The notes: a model not told the origin generated them from the letters alone. Positions 16,315 to 24,313 are shown, numbered from the stretch's first letter. The stretch is 35,157 nucleotides of DNA from Lachnospiraceae bacterium (GCA_024681595.1 JAILAN010000035.1:1-35157), one strand, 5' to 3'. Numbers and translations are program-made.

Positions 16315-17191
16315 TACTGATGTGATGGTTCAGGCCGATGGCCTGGTAAAGATATATAAGACCAAGGAGACAGAGGTCCTGGCTTTGCAGGGTCTGGATC
16401 TTACTGTCAACAAAGGAGAGCTGACAGCCCTTATCGGTAACAGCGGTTCCGGCAAATCCACATTCCTTAACATGATAGGAGGACTGGACAGACCCAGTGC
16501 AGGTTCACTGTGGGTTGACGGCAAGAATCTCTTTACCATGAGCGAAAAGGAACTCGTCCTTTATAAGAGGGAGACGGTAGGCTTCGTATGGCAGAATAAC
16601 GGCAGGAACATGCTACCGTATCTGACAGCACTTGAAAATATAATGCTGCCTATGAATCTGTCTTCTACCAGACATAAGAAAGACAAGGCGCTGGAACTTC
16701 TGGAGATGGTCGGACTGTCCTCAAAGAAGGGCAGTAAGATGAATATGCTCTCGGGAGGAGAACAGCAGAGGATAGCCATAGCGATAGCATTGGCAAATTC
16801 TCCGAAGCTGCTGCTGGCTGATGAGCCTACGGGCTCCGTTGATACGAAGACAGCCGATTATATTTTTGATCTTTTTACGGAGCTTAACAATAACGGACAG
16901 ACCATACTCATCGTCACCCATGATATGACCCTGTCCAAGAAGGTTAAGAGAGTCGTAGCAATAAGGGACGGCAAGATCAGTTCCGAAAGAGTGCTTAAAG
17001 AAGAGTTTGCCGACAGGATAGGAGAGAGTAACATAGACTGGAGAGCCGAGGATACTCAGGATGAATATGTGGTCATGGATAAGGCTCACCGTCTGCAGAT
17101 ACCACCTGAACTCATAGATGAATTGAAGCTTGATGACAATAAGGTCAGGCTGTCATACAAGGATGGAAATATAATAATATCCAAACCATAG
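16307..17191 (+). CDS. ABC exporter ATPase with AbrB-like C-terminal tail, second of two
   Basis: This 294-residue ATPase has Walker A GNSGSGKST (44-52), Q-loop Q96 (VWQNN), signature LSGGEQQRIAIAIAL (148-162), Walker B LLLADEP (168-174) and H205. The core ends near residue 230, leaving about 60 extra residues compared with its neighbour. The tail at 252-294 (MDKAHRLQIPPELIDELKL, then NKVRLSYKDGNIIISKP) reads like a single SpoVT/AbrB swapped-hairpin unit, which normally dimerises and binds DNA. Here it more likely mediates dimerisation or a protein contact; that is inference. Such tails occur on some Gram-positive exporter ATPases as I recall, but I cannot check how often. It is the last gene of the export operon. 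No clear rho-independent terminator follows before the next gene, 60 bases on. Confidence 0.9.
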   Translation: MADTDVMVQADGLVKIYKTKETEVLALQGLDLTVNKGELTALIGNSGSGKSTFLNMIGGLDRPSAGSLWVDGKNLFTMSEKELVLYKRETVGFVWQNNGRNMLPYLTALENIMLPMNLSSTRHKKDKALELLEMVGLSSKKGSKMNMLSGGEQQRIAIAIALANSPKLLLADEPTGSVDTKTADYIFDLFTELNNNGQTILIVTHDMTLSKKVKRVVAIRDGKISSERVLKEEFADRIGESNIDWRAEDTQDEYVVMDKAHRLQIPPELIDELKLDDNKVRLSYKDGNIIISKP

Positions 17192-17195
17192 AGAC

Positions 17196-17229
17196 TATAA
17201 TAAGCAACCGGCCGATGAAATTTCAGGCC
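17196..17229 (+). promoter_or_regulatory. Candidate -10 element and adjacent palindrome upstream of the GH43 gene
   Basis: A perfect TATAAT lies at 17196-17201, with no good -35 at the expected distance. Just downstream at 17210-17229 is a near-palindrome: GGCC, then GA, the perfect 10-base palindrome TGAAATTTCA (17216-17225), then GGCC. Its position over the expected transcription start would suit a repressor operator or a 5' hairpin. The ribosome binding site AAAGGAGG follows before ATG 17252. No known consensus is matched. Confidence 0.3.
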
Positions 17230-17251
17230 ATAAACGTCAAAAGGAGGAATT

Positions 17252-18859
17252 ATGTCAGTTAATGCAGTAAACCCGATACTTTCCGGCTTTTATCCGGATC
17301 CGTCTATATGTGCCGTAGGCGAAGATTATTATATCGTCAATTCATCATTTGCATATTTCCCGGGACTTCCAATCATGCACAGCAGGGATCTGGCACACTG
17401 GGAGCAGATAGGTAATGTTCTGACACGACCGTCACAGTTGCCTCTTCAGGGAGCGGAAACATCTCAGGGACTGTTTGCACCTACAATGAGATATCATAAC
17501 GGAACATATTATGTTATTTGTACGAACGTGACCTATGGCGGTAACTTTATAGTGACCTCGGATAAGCCCGAAGGACCGTATTCGGAACCGCATTACATCG
17601 AGGGCGCAGACGGCATAGATCCCAGCCTGTTTTTTGATGATGACGGCAGATGCTATTATATCGGAACCCACCCGAATCCTGAAGGATGCCAGTATAATGG
17701 TGACTGGTATATATACATTCAGGAGATCGATATTGAGAATTTCAAGCTTATCGGTGAGCATAAGAACGTCTGGAACGGAGCGCTTAAGGGAGTTCACTGG
17801 CCGGAAGGTCCCCACATTTATCATATAGGAGAGTATTACTATATTCTCCATGCCGAAGGCGGTACAGGTCCTGAGCATGCTGTAAGTGTTGCCAGGTCAA
17901 AGGATGTTTTCGGACCTTATGAGAACAATTTCTGCAATCCGGTATTCACACACAGACACCTGGGAGAAAAATACCCGATTAAATATGTTGGACATGCAGA
18001 CCTTATACAGACAGCCAATGGCGACTGGTATATGGTCATGCTGGCTGTAAGGCCTCTTAACGGATTCACGACAATGGGACGGGAGACGTTCCTTGCACGT
18101 GTTATCTGGGAAAAAGACTGGCCTGTGGTCAATCCGGGACTTGGAATGCTGTCTGCCGAACTGGTGATAGACCTGCCTGAATACAAAACGACAATGCCCG
18201 CAACGTCACTTCCGGGGGTCAATAAGCTGTACGACTTTACACATATGGATGCATTCGGCCCGGAGTGGCTCTTCCTTCGCAATCCCAAGGATGATATGTA
18301 TGAGCTAACTCAGGGAGAGGGACTTTATCTGACATGTGAGCACGATTCATTCAAGGATAAGGTTTCACCTTCGTTTATCGCGCTCCGCCAGGATTGTCAT
18401 TGCTTTGAAGCGGCTGTCACGTTAAAGGGAGATGACCTGTATGACGGAGCATGTGCAGGACTCGTGCTGTATCAGAATCAGGACTATAATCTGAGACTTG
18501 AATACTCGGGTTGTCACGGAACTGTCATCATGCGCCGGAACGGAGAGGATGAAAAGATAGCATCGCTTCTTTTGGCAAGCAACATCGTCACCCTGGTTAT
18601 CAGCGTCATAGGGCTTAAGGCATCACTTTTTATGGTTGAAGGAAATGAGCTTCGCGAACTGGCCAAAAACATTGATATAAGCGACCTGTCTACCGAAAAG
18701 GCAGGCGGTTTTGTGGGGTGCACTGTCGGAATATATGCAGAGGATATCGAGTCCCGCTCAGATAAGGTCAGGGCTCTGTTTAAATCATTCTCGTATAAGC
18801 GGATAACCCGGGACAGCATTAAGAAGGTTGAAGAAGCAAAGGCACAGGACAAAGAGTGA
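17252..18859 (+). CDS. GH43 glycosidase, beta-xylosidase/alpha-L-arabinofuranosidase type
   Basis: This 535-residue enzyme shows the three GH43 catalytic acids in context. Asp16 in FYPDPS is the general base, Asp123 in GIDPSLFFDD sets the pKa, and Glu185 in HWPEGPHIY is the general acid. The spacing closely matches that of characterised cytoplasmic beta-xylosidases such as the Selenomonas enzyme. The five-bladed propeller occupies about residues 5-320 and a beta-sandwich C-terminal domain about 330-525, which is the two-domain GH43 layout. No signal peptide is present, so it acts in the cytoplasm on imported xylo- or arabino-oligosaccharides. A good ribosome binding site (AAAGGAGG) precedes ATG 17252. 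It is the first gene of a glycan-use cluster ending with a GH27 enzyme. Xylosidase versus arabinofuranosidase activity cannot be decided from sequence alone. Confidence 0.92.
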   Translation: MSVNAVNPILSGFYPDPSICAVGEDYYIVNSSFAYFPGLPIMHSRDLAHWEQIGNVLTRPSQLPLQGAETSQGLFAPTMRYHNGTYYVICTNVTYGGNFIVTSDKPEGPYSEPHYIEGADGIDPSLFFDDDGRCYYIGTHPNPEGCQYNGDWYIYIQEIDIENFKLIGEHKNVWNGALKGVHWPEGPHIYHIGEYYYILHAEGGTGPEHAVSVARSKDVFGPYENNFCNPVFTHRHLGEKYPIKYVGHADLIQTANGDWYMVMLAVRPLNGFTTMGRETFLARVIWEKDWPVVNPGLGMLSAELVIDLPEYKTTMPATSLPGVNKLYDFTHMDAFGPEWLFLRNPKDDMYELTQGEGLYLTCEHDSFKDKVSPSFIALRQDCHCFEAAVTLKGDDLYDGACAGLVLYQNQDYNLRLEYSGCHGTVIMRRNGEDEKIASLLLASNIVTLVISVIGLKASLFMVEGNELRELAKNIDISDLSTEKAGGFVGCTVGIYAEDIESRSDKVRALFKSFSYKRITRDSIKKVEEAKAQDKE

Positions 18860-18877
18860 TCAAAGAAAGGACCATCC

Positions 18878-19831
18878 ATGATAGAAGCCAGATTTCATCT
18901 GCCGGGATTGAGGTACAATTACCCTTTAAATATGTTTTGGATCAGTCTGCTTGAAGAGCGGCCGCATTTTTTCAGAGAGGGCGTAAAGATCGCCTCTGTT
19001 TTTGGCTGCTTTCCCATGTCTATGTGGAACGGGGGAAGACTGATCACCAATGACCAGTGTGATTCCGGATTTGTCAGGAGCGTCATAAAAAACATAAACA
19101 GCAAGGGAATCCCTATCAGATATACTTTCAACAATACAATAGTTGAAAGGAGTGAGCTGGACGATCCTTTCTGTAATTTCTGTATGGATGAGGCCAACAA
19201 CGGCATGAACGAAGTGATCGTTGCTTCGCCTGTACTGGAGGAATATCTTAGAAATAAGTATCCGAATTTCAAATATAACAGTTCAACCTGCAAAGAGATA
19301 AGGAATGCCGAGCAGATAAACGAAGAACTCAAAAAAGATTATGAGACGGTAGTTCTGGATTATAATATGAATGGGCAGTGGGATGCTATAGATACCATAA
19401 CCGATAAGTCGAGACTGGAGGTTCTGGTCAATGCGGTCTGCCATCCCAACTGCAAACGACGCGGAGAACACTATAAGAATATCGCGCGCAATCAGCGTAT
19501 TATCAGAAAGAACATGAATATGCCTCCTGACAGGCAGATTCCGCTTGAAGGCTGGCAGTGTGAATACGGAGATTATAATAATCTGTACACCATAATGGAA
19601 TACTGCACCTTTGTCAGCACCGATGACATATGGGGTGAGTATATTCCCCGGGGCATAAACAATTTCAAGATAGAGGGCAGGACGGCATATCTTTTCTCAC
19701 TTATCGAAACATACTGTTATTACATGATAAAGCCGGAGTACATAGGACAGGCTCGGCTTCTGCTTATCAAGAATCTTGAGAACATGCATGTGTTTACGAT
19801 CAATAAACCGCGACCTGCAAAATGGCCGTAA
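18878..19831 (+). CDS. Divergent U32-like protein A (UbiU/UbiV/TrhP-related fold, putative Cys cluster)
   Basis: This 317-residue protein is not a standard family member. The strand order resembles U32 proteins: FHLPG near the start, IASVFGCFP (38-46), IPIRYTFNN (78-86), EVIVASPVLEEYLRNKYP (112-129), ETVVLDYNMN (156-165), VNAVCHPNCKRRGEHY (184-199), and NFKIEGR (262-268), the last a hallmark of U32 proteins. Cysteines 99, 188, 192 and 243 are shared with the paralogous next gene, including a CX3C pair; some U32 proteins bind a 4Fe-4S cluster through four cysteines. The usual PROSITE-type U32 cysteine signature is absent. U32 members act in tRNA/rRNA or ubiquinone hydroxylation and in proteolysis. 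Function here is unknown. It lies 18 bases after GH43 with ribosome binding site AAAGG. A radical-SAM role is unlikely, since no CX3CX2C is seen. Confidence 0.6.
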   Translation: MIEARFHLPGLRYNYPLNMFWISLLEERPHFFREGVKIASVFGCFPMSMWNGGRLITNDQCDSGFVRSVIKNINSKGIPIRYTFNNTIVERSELDDPFCNFCMDEANNGMNEVIVASPVLEEYLRNKYPNFKYNSSTCKEIRNAEQINEELKKDYETVVLDYNMNGQWDAIDTITDKSRLEVLVNAVCHPNCKRRGEHYKNIARNQRIIRKNMNMPPDRQIPLEGWQCEYGDYNNLYTIMEYCTFVSTDDIWGEYIPRGINNFKIEGRTAYLFSLIETYCYYMIKPEYIGQARLLLIKNLENMHVFTINKPRPAKWP

Positions 19832-19887
19832 GTGCGATCTGCCGGATATAAGCTAAACGATGCGTTTTTTATGACATGGGAGTCTTT

Positions 19888-20790
19888 ATGAACGATAAAA
19901 AGATATACTGGCATCTGCCGGGTTTCTGTGTTTTTTTCTATATGAACCAGATCATCATTAACCTTATGAAGGAGTTTCCGGATAAGTTTAATGACGGATA
20001 TGCCGTGGGAAGCGTTTACGGTACTTTTCCTGGAGCGATATGGAACGGCGGAAGAGCTGTTTTTGGAATAACATCTCGCGGTGACATGGAAAAGATCATT
20101 AAAACATACAATGATTTTGGTGTACCGGTCAGATTTACATGGACCAACTCACTCATCGAAGAAAAGCATCTTAATGACACGTATTGCAACATGATCATGG
20201 AGATCGCAGATAACGGTCAGAATCAGGTTCTGGTAAATAAGGATGTACTTGAGGATTATCTGCGGGTAAAATATCCGGATTTCTGGTTCATTTCATCAAC
20301 CACCAAGAGAATAACTTCGCTGGAGGATCTTAAGAAGGAATATGAAAAGGATTACGAACTGGTGGTTTTGGACTATGATCTTAATCATGACGATGCTGTC
20401 ATAAATGCACTGAGAGAATATGCATCAAGGACAGAGATACTGGTCGATGAGATATGCTTTCCCAACTGCCCGAAGCGCAAGGCCCATTATGCCGATGAAT
20501 CAAAGGCACAGCTTAATTTTGACAAACACAGTACATTTGACTGTACAAATATCAAAACAATGCCTTCATTTGCCGAATGCATGAAGAGGCCTGCCTTTAT
20601 CTCAAGGGATGAGATAGGTTCATATATCGGTAAGGGCTTTACCAATTTCAAACTCGTAGGAAGAGGCCTTCCACAGAAGATGGTCGAGGATTCATACATC
20701 TATTATCTGGTTAAGGAAGAACATGCCGAATTCATAAGGAACAAGCTTGATAATACGTTATCAAAACTGACCGGAACAAGGAAGCTCTGA
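19888..20790 (+). CDS. Divergent U32-like protein B, paralog of the preceding gene
   Basis: I choose ATG 19888 (300 residues), because GGGAG at 19878-19882 lies 5 bases upstream; the ATG at 19876 overlaps that site. It aligns along its whole length with the preceding protein: HLPGF, VYGTFPGAIWNGGRAV, VPVRFTWTNS, YCN, VLEDYLRVKYPDF, ELVVLDYDLN, CFPNCPKRKAHY and NFKLVGRG match their counterparts. Shared cysteines are 100, 190, 194 and 231. The two proteins are clearly diverged, so the duplication is old and they may form a heterodimer, as UbiU and UbiV do; that is inference. The KIEGR motif of copy A is changed to KLVGRG here. It is co-directional, 56 bases after copy A and 52 bases before ybeY, so probably in the same transcript. 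Catalytic role unknown. Confidence 0.6.
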   Translation: MNDKKIYWHLPGFCVFFYMNQIIINLMKEFPDKFNDGYAVGSVYGTFPGAIWNGGRAVFGITSRGDMEKIIKTYNDFGVPVRFTWTNSLIEEKHLNDTYCNMIMEIADNGQNQVLVNKDVLEDYLRVKYPDFWFISSTTKRITSLEDLKKEYEKDYELVVLDYDLNHDDAVINALREYASRTEILVDEICFPNCPKRKAHYADESKAQLNFDKHSTFDCTNIKTMPSFAECMKRPAFISRDEIGSYIGKGFTNFKLVGRGLPQKMVEDSYIYYLVKEEHAEFIRNKLDNTLSKLTGTRKL

Positions 20791-20842
20791 ACCGGATGAT
20801 CCGGTCAAAGGATTTTAGCAGGTAACTATAGGATCACAGATT

Positions 20843-21349
20843 ATGACTGATACGATCATAAACTTGGAAAACGAAGCAGGGTTCGATCCGGACTTTGATA
20901 TCATGAATACGGCACGGGATGTTGTTTCGGCCATATTAAAAGGCGAGGATTTTCCTAATGACGCCGAAGTAGATATTCTCATAACGGACCCCGAGACAGT
21001 TCACAGGATCAATTCCGAATACCGGGATATCGACAGGACTACGGATGTTCTTTCTTTTCCCAATACGGAATGGGATTCGCCTGCAGATTATGAGAGCGCC
21101 GGATTTGCGGATGAGAGCCTTATCGATCCCGAGAACGATCACTATATGCTGGGACAGATAGTTCTTAATGAAGAGCGGATCACTTCCCAGGCCGAAGAAT
21201 ACGGGCACAGCATCAATCGTGAATATGCGTTCCTGATCGCACACAGTGTGCTTCATCTGCTGGGATATGATCATATGGAGGAAGATGAGGCCAGGGTCAT
21301 GGAGGACAAGCAACGTGAGTATCTGGAGCTGCTGGGGATCTGCAGATGA
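20843..21349 (+). CDS. ybeY: Endoribonuclease YbeY, 16S rRNA maturation and ribosome quality control
   Basis: This 168-residue protein carries the YbeY zinc motif HSVLHLLGYDHMEEDEA, with ligands H134, H138 and H144. The core contains TTDVLSFPNTEW (66-77) and LGQIVLNEERI (103-113), both typical of the family, and the length is normal. YbeY is a single-strand-specific metal-dependent RNase that acts in 16S rRNA 3' end processing and 70S quality control in the cytoplasm. In many Firmicutes it sits near phoH, dgkA or era. Here it lies between a U32-like gene and a small unknown gene in a glycosidase cluster, which is unusual. The start at ATG 20843 has only a modest ribosome binding site (AGGAT). 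The length and complete motif indicate an intact gene. Confidence 0.95.
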   Translation: MTDTIINLENEAGFDPDFDIMNTARDVVSAILKGEDFPNDAEVDILITDPETVHRINSEYRDIDRTTDVLSFPNTEWDSPADYESAGFADESLIDPENDHYMLGQIVLNEERITSQAEEYGHSINREYAFLIAHSVLHLLGYDHMEEDEARVMEDKQREYLELLGICR

Positions 21350-21425
21350 GCCTGGCGGATCACGTTTTGCTATTTGGGGAAAAGAATGATATCGATATGG
21401 CGTGTGGCAAAAAGGTGTGACCGAT

Positions 21426-21734
21426 ATGCCTGAATTCTGTGACGGAATGACGCGGGGAGACCTCGCGAAAATGATACATCTTTATATTAAAAATGTTAAA
21501 GGCATCAATGACCTTAATGATATATCGAAGGCTGCAGTCTTAAAGGACCTTTATGACTGCAGGGTATGCGTTGATCATATAGCGCAGGTATATCTTCGAG
21601 GGATTATGGATGCTTTTTTTATTCTGGGAAAACCCGAAGGATTATGTATATTTGACAGGGAACGAAAGGTAACGCATGAAGAATTTGACAAGACGCTATT
21701 AAGGGCAGAGGGAATCTGCAAATATACAGAATGA
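21426..21734 (+). CDS. Small protein of unknown function coupled to the GH27 gene
   Basis: ATG 21426 has AAAGGTG at 21411-21417 eight bases upstream, giving 102 residues; a GTG at 21402 in the same frame lacks such a site. The protein is soluble and mostly helical in pattern, with five cysteines including a CX2C pair in YDCRVCVDHIAQVYLRG. The N-terminal part contains LAKMIHLYIKNVKGIND. I do not recognise the family. Its stop overlaps the start of the GH27 gene as ATGA (21731-21734), so the two are translationally coupled. The gap to ybeY is 76 bases. A small regulator or metal-binding helper is possible, but nothing in the sequence decides this. Coding is supported by the coupling and the ribosome binding site. 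Confidence 0.6.
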   Translation: MPEFCDGMTRGDLAKMIHLYIKNVKGINDLNDISKAAVLKDLYDCRVCVDHIAQVYLRGIMDAFFILGKPEGLCIFDRERKVTHEEFDKTLLRAEGICKYTE

Positions 21735-23641
21735 ATAAGGAAACAGAAATGATTGATAAAAACGGACCTTTAAAGATAAAAGACAGCAGATACAGGTATG
21801 ATTCCTTTAACAACGATGAGACATTTCCGGGCAAGAAGAACGGACGCCTTCCGATGATGGGATGGAACAGCTGGAATGCCTTTGGAAGCGGCAATACGGA
21901 GGCTCTGACCCGTGCGATGGCCGATGCCATTGTGGATCTGGGACTTGATAAACTGGGGTATAAATATGTTGTTCTTGACGACGGATGCTATAAGGAAGAG
22001 AGGGTTAACGGACTTTTATCAAACGAAGAGGTTAAATTTCCTTCGGGCTTTAAGGCACTGTCAGATCATATCCATTCAAAAGGACTAAAATTCGGAATGT
22101 ACAACGATATTGGCACGAATCTCTGTGCCGGAGCAGCCGTGGGGACCTGCGGCCATGAAAAGGAGGATGCCCGCAGTTATATTGAATGGGGCGTGGATTT
22201 TATCAAGGTTGATAACTGTTATTATCCATGGGATAATGCTACTTTTTCCGATGAAAAGAATTCGGGATATACTTATGCGCCTCATATAAGGGCGATCATG
22301 CTGACAGGCCCTGACGGGACCAGAAAGTTATCCGCCACCTCGGATGGGAGGATAAAGGGGAATGGTCCTGTATTGGTTACGGACGGGGAAAATGATCATG
22401 TTGAAAACATAGGGACCTTTGACGGAACAGGCCCCGAGCAGACTCCACTGGGAGAGCAAAGCGGTGAACTGTGCTTCGATATAGGTGATATGACATCAGG
22501 AGATCATATGCTTAAGGTGCTATACCGGCCGGGACTTAAGCCGGGGTGCGGAGCATGGCTTCAGGTAGCTGTGGATTCAGACCGCGGGACAGCATACTAT
22601 TATGACGATCTTATTTGTGATACGGAATCTCTCATCAGGGAGCTTGCCATGTCGGAAGATAACGCGGATGATCCAAAGGATCGTAAGGATTTACACGATT
22701 CGGATGAGAATATTGCTAAAAGAGATTTTGTATGGAGCGCTGAGATACCGATACGGCTTGAGAGCGGATCAAATACCATAAGGCTCATGAATCACCGAAG
22801 ACAGGAGAATACACTTTATTCATACGCCAGGCTTCTTGAGGGATTTTATGAGGCCGATAAGGATAATGATATAGTGATGTCGCTTTGTGAATGGGGGAAG
22901 ACACAGCCCCAGAACTGGGGATATAAGGTCGGCTCTTCCTGGCGTATATTAAATGATATCACTTTCCGGGTCGGATCTGACGGCGATCCCGGTTACGGTG
23001 AGTGGCAAAGTGATTATACTCCCGGAGTGGCAACTCAATACAACAAGGCAGTCATAATGGATGAATATGCGGGCCTTCAAAGAGGCTGGAATGATCCGGA
23101 CATGCTGATGGTGGGGATGGAAGGTCTTGATGATACGCAGTGCAGAACTCATTTTGCCATGTGGTGCATGATGAATTCACCGCTCATGCTGGGACTCGAT
23201 CTACGAAGGGTAAAAAAGGGTGATCCGATATACAGTATCATCGCCAACAAAGATCTTATCGACCTTAACCAGGATGCTCTCGGTATTCAGGCAAAGAGGA
23301 TATATTCGGATAAAGCAAAGGATGCTCCGGATAAGGAGTATATCAGAGACAATGACAGAGCAGATATTCTGGCAAAACCTCTCAGTGACGGAAGCATTGC
23401 GATCGCATTTTTTAACCTTAGTGATAATGCGCATGAAGAAGAGATAAAGATCGATGTGGATACGATGATTTCATATATCGGCGATAAAATGGTATCCCGG
23501 CAAAGATTCCTTGATGCATCGAAATATAAGGTCAAAGATCTGTGGAATAAGAGTGAATACCTGACACAGGATAAACAGATCAGCGTTGATTTCCTGCCGG
23601 CACACGGAAGCATGGTATATAAAATATCCTGTCTGACGTGA
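21731..23641 (+). CDS. GH27 alpha-galactosidase-like enzyme with inserted domain
   Basis: This 636-residue protein shows GH27 motifs: MGWNSWNAFG (43-52), YKYVVLDDGCY (78-87), GLKFGMYNDIG (118-128) and GVDFIKVDNC (154-163), with likely nucleophile Asp161. After CYYPW the barrel is interrupted by about 200 residues (roughly 170-375) that look like a beta-sandwich carbohydrate-binding domain. It then resumes at IVMSLCEWGKTQPQNWG and SWRILNDI, with likely acid/base Asp409. DPDMLMVGMEG and NSPLMLGLDLR complete the barrel, and a C-terminal beta domain follows. No signal peptide is seen, so it acts in the cytoplasm on imported galactosides. GH27 also contains beta-L-arabinopyranosidases and alpha-N-acetylgalactosaminidases, so the substrate is open. 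Many GH27 enzymes are about 400 residues; the insertion accounts for the extra length. It is the last gene before a terminator. Confidence 0.88.
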   Translation: MNKETEMIDKNGPLKIKDSRYRYDSFNNDETFPGKKNGRLPMMGWNSWNAFGSGNTEALTRAMADAIVDLGLDKLGYKYVVLDDGCYKEERVNGLLSNEEVKFPSGFKALSDHIHSKGLKFGMYNDIGTNLCAGAAVGTCGHEKEDARSYIEWGVDFIKVDNCYYPWDNATFSDEKNSGYTYAPHIRAIMLTGPDGTRKLSATSDGRIKGNGPVLVTDGENDHVENIGTFDGTGPEQTPLGEQSGELCFDIGDMTSGDHMLKVLYRPGLKPGCGAWLQVAVDSDRGTAYYYDDLICDTESLIRELAMSEDNADDPKDRKDLHDSDENIAKRDFVWSAEIPIRLESGSNTIRLMNHRRQENTLYSYARLLEGFYEADKDNDIVMSLCEWGKTQPQNWGYKVGSSWRILNDITFRVGSDGDPGYGEWQSDYTPGVATQYNKAVIMDEYAGLQRGWNDPDMLMVGMEGLDDTQCRTHFAMWCMMNSPLMLGLDLRRVKKGDPIYSIIANKDLIDLNQDALGIQAKRIYSDKAKDAPDKEYIRDNDRADILAKPLSDGSIAIAFFNLSDNAHEEEIKIDVDTMISYIGDKMVSRQRFLDASKYKVKDLWNKSEYLTQDKQISVDFLPAHGSMVYKISCLT

Positions 23642-23689
23642 TCCAAAGCTTTTTCACGATAATCTATGAACCTGTATCGGGGCAAAATA

Positions 23690-23719
23690 AAAAGGAATGA
23701 GCAAATGCTCATTCCTTTT
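23690..23719. terminator. Bidirectional terminator between GH27 and rubrerythrin genes
   Basis: AAAAGGAATGAGCA (23690-23703) pairs perfectly with TGCTCATTCCTTTT (23706-23719). On the + strand the stem ends in TTTT. On the - strand it is followed by a long T-rich run (complement of 23681-23693), so it should end both converging transcripts, more strongly on the - strand. Confidence 0.85.
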
Positions 23720-23732
23720 AAGATCGTAGATC

Positions 23733-24272
23733 TTATTTGAAATAGCGATCAAGAAGACCTTTGAATGCTTTGCCGTGACGGGCCTCATCTCTGGCCATTT
23801 CATGAACTGTATCATGTATCGCATCGAGTCCGAGCTCCTTGGCACGCTTCGCAAGATCTGTCTTGCCCATTGTTGCACCGTTTTCGGCTTCGACTCTCAT
23901 CTGAAGATTCTTCTTGGTGGAATCTGTAACAACCTCACCCAACAGCTCGGCAAACTTGGCTGCATGCTCAGCCTCTTCATAAGCAGCCTTTTCCCAGTAA
24001 AGACCAATCTCGGGATAACCTTCTCTGAAAGCTACTCTTGCCATGGCAAGATACATGCCTACCTCTGAACACTCACCGTTAAAGTTTGAGCGAAGATCAT
24101 TGATGATATCTTCGGGAGCACCCTTTGCAACCCCTACGACATGCTCTGATGCCCAGGTCATTTCTCCTTCCTGCGCAACGAACTTCTCCTTGGGAGCCTT
24201 ACACTGGGGGCATTGCTCCGGGGGCTCGGGTCCTTCGTGAACGTATCCGCATACGGAACATACATACTTCAT
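23733..24272 (-). CDS. Rubrerythrin with N-terminal rubredoxin domain (reverse rubrerythrin)
   Basis: This 179-residue protein begins with a rubredoxin domain: Cys5, Cys8, Cys21 and Cys24 in YVCSVCGY and [11 protein letters not shown]. It is followed by a ferritin-like four-helix domain (about 40-179) with di-iron motifs at E70, E100AEH103 and E163ARH166. The rubredoxin-first order is that of reverse rubrerythrins, which reduce hydrogen peroxide or oxygen in anaerobes such as Clostridium. A strong ribosome binding site AAAGGAG (complement of 24280-24286) lies 7 bases from the ATG. The gene is monocistronic, convergent with the GH27 gene and divergent from the binding-protein gene at 24468. 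It is functionally unrelated to its sugar-use neighbours, as far as can be seen. Confidence 0.95.
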   Translation of the reverse strand: MKYVCSVCGYVHEGPEPPEQCPQCKAPKEKFVAQEGEMTWASEHVVGVAKGAPEDIINDLRSNFNGECSEVGMYLAMARVAFREGYPEIGLYWEKAAYEEAEHAAKFAELLGEVVTDSTKKNLQMRVEAENGATMGKTDLAKRAKELGLDAIHDTVHEMARDEARHGKAFKGLLDRYFK

Positions 24273-24313
24273 AGTTTTTCTCCTTTCAAAATAAATACCT
24301 TGTTTTATAAATG

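Noticed and set aside
19876-19887. Earlier ATG for U32-like protein B
   Set aside because: The ribosome binding site GGGAG overlaps this codon and fits ATG 19888.
18878-20790. Radical-SAM enzyme assignment for the cysteine-containing pair
   Set aside because: No CX3CX2C motif is present; the cysteines are spread and the KIEGR-type segment points to U32.
20791-20805. Hairpin ACCGGA-TGA-TCCGGT after U32-like protein B
   Set aside because: Only six base pairs and no T run, so it is not called as a terminator; it could be a processing site.
21402-21425. GTG start for the small unknown gene
   Set aside because: ATG 21426 has an AAAGGTG site at normal spacing; the GTG has none.
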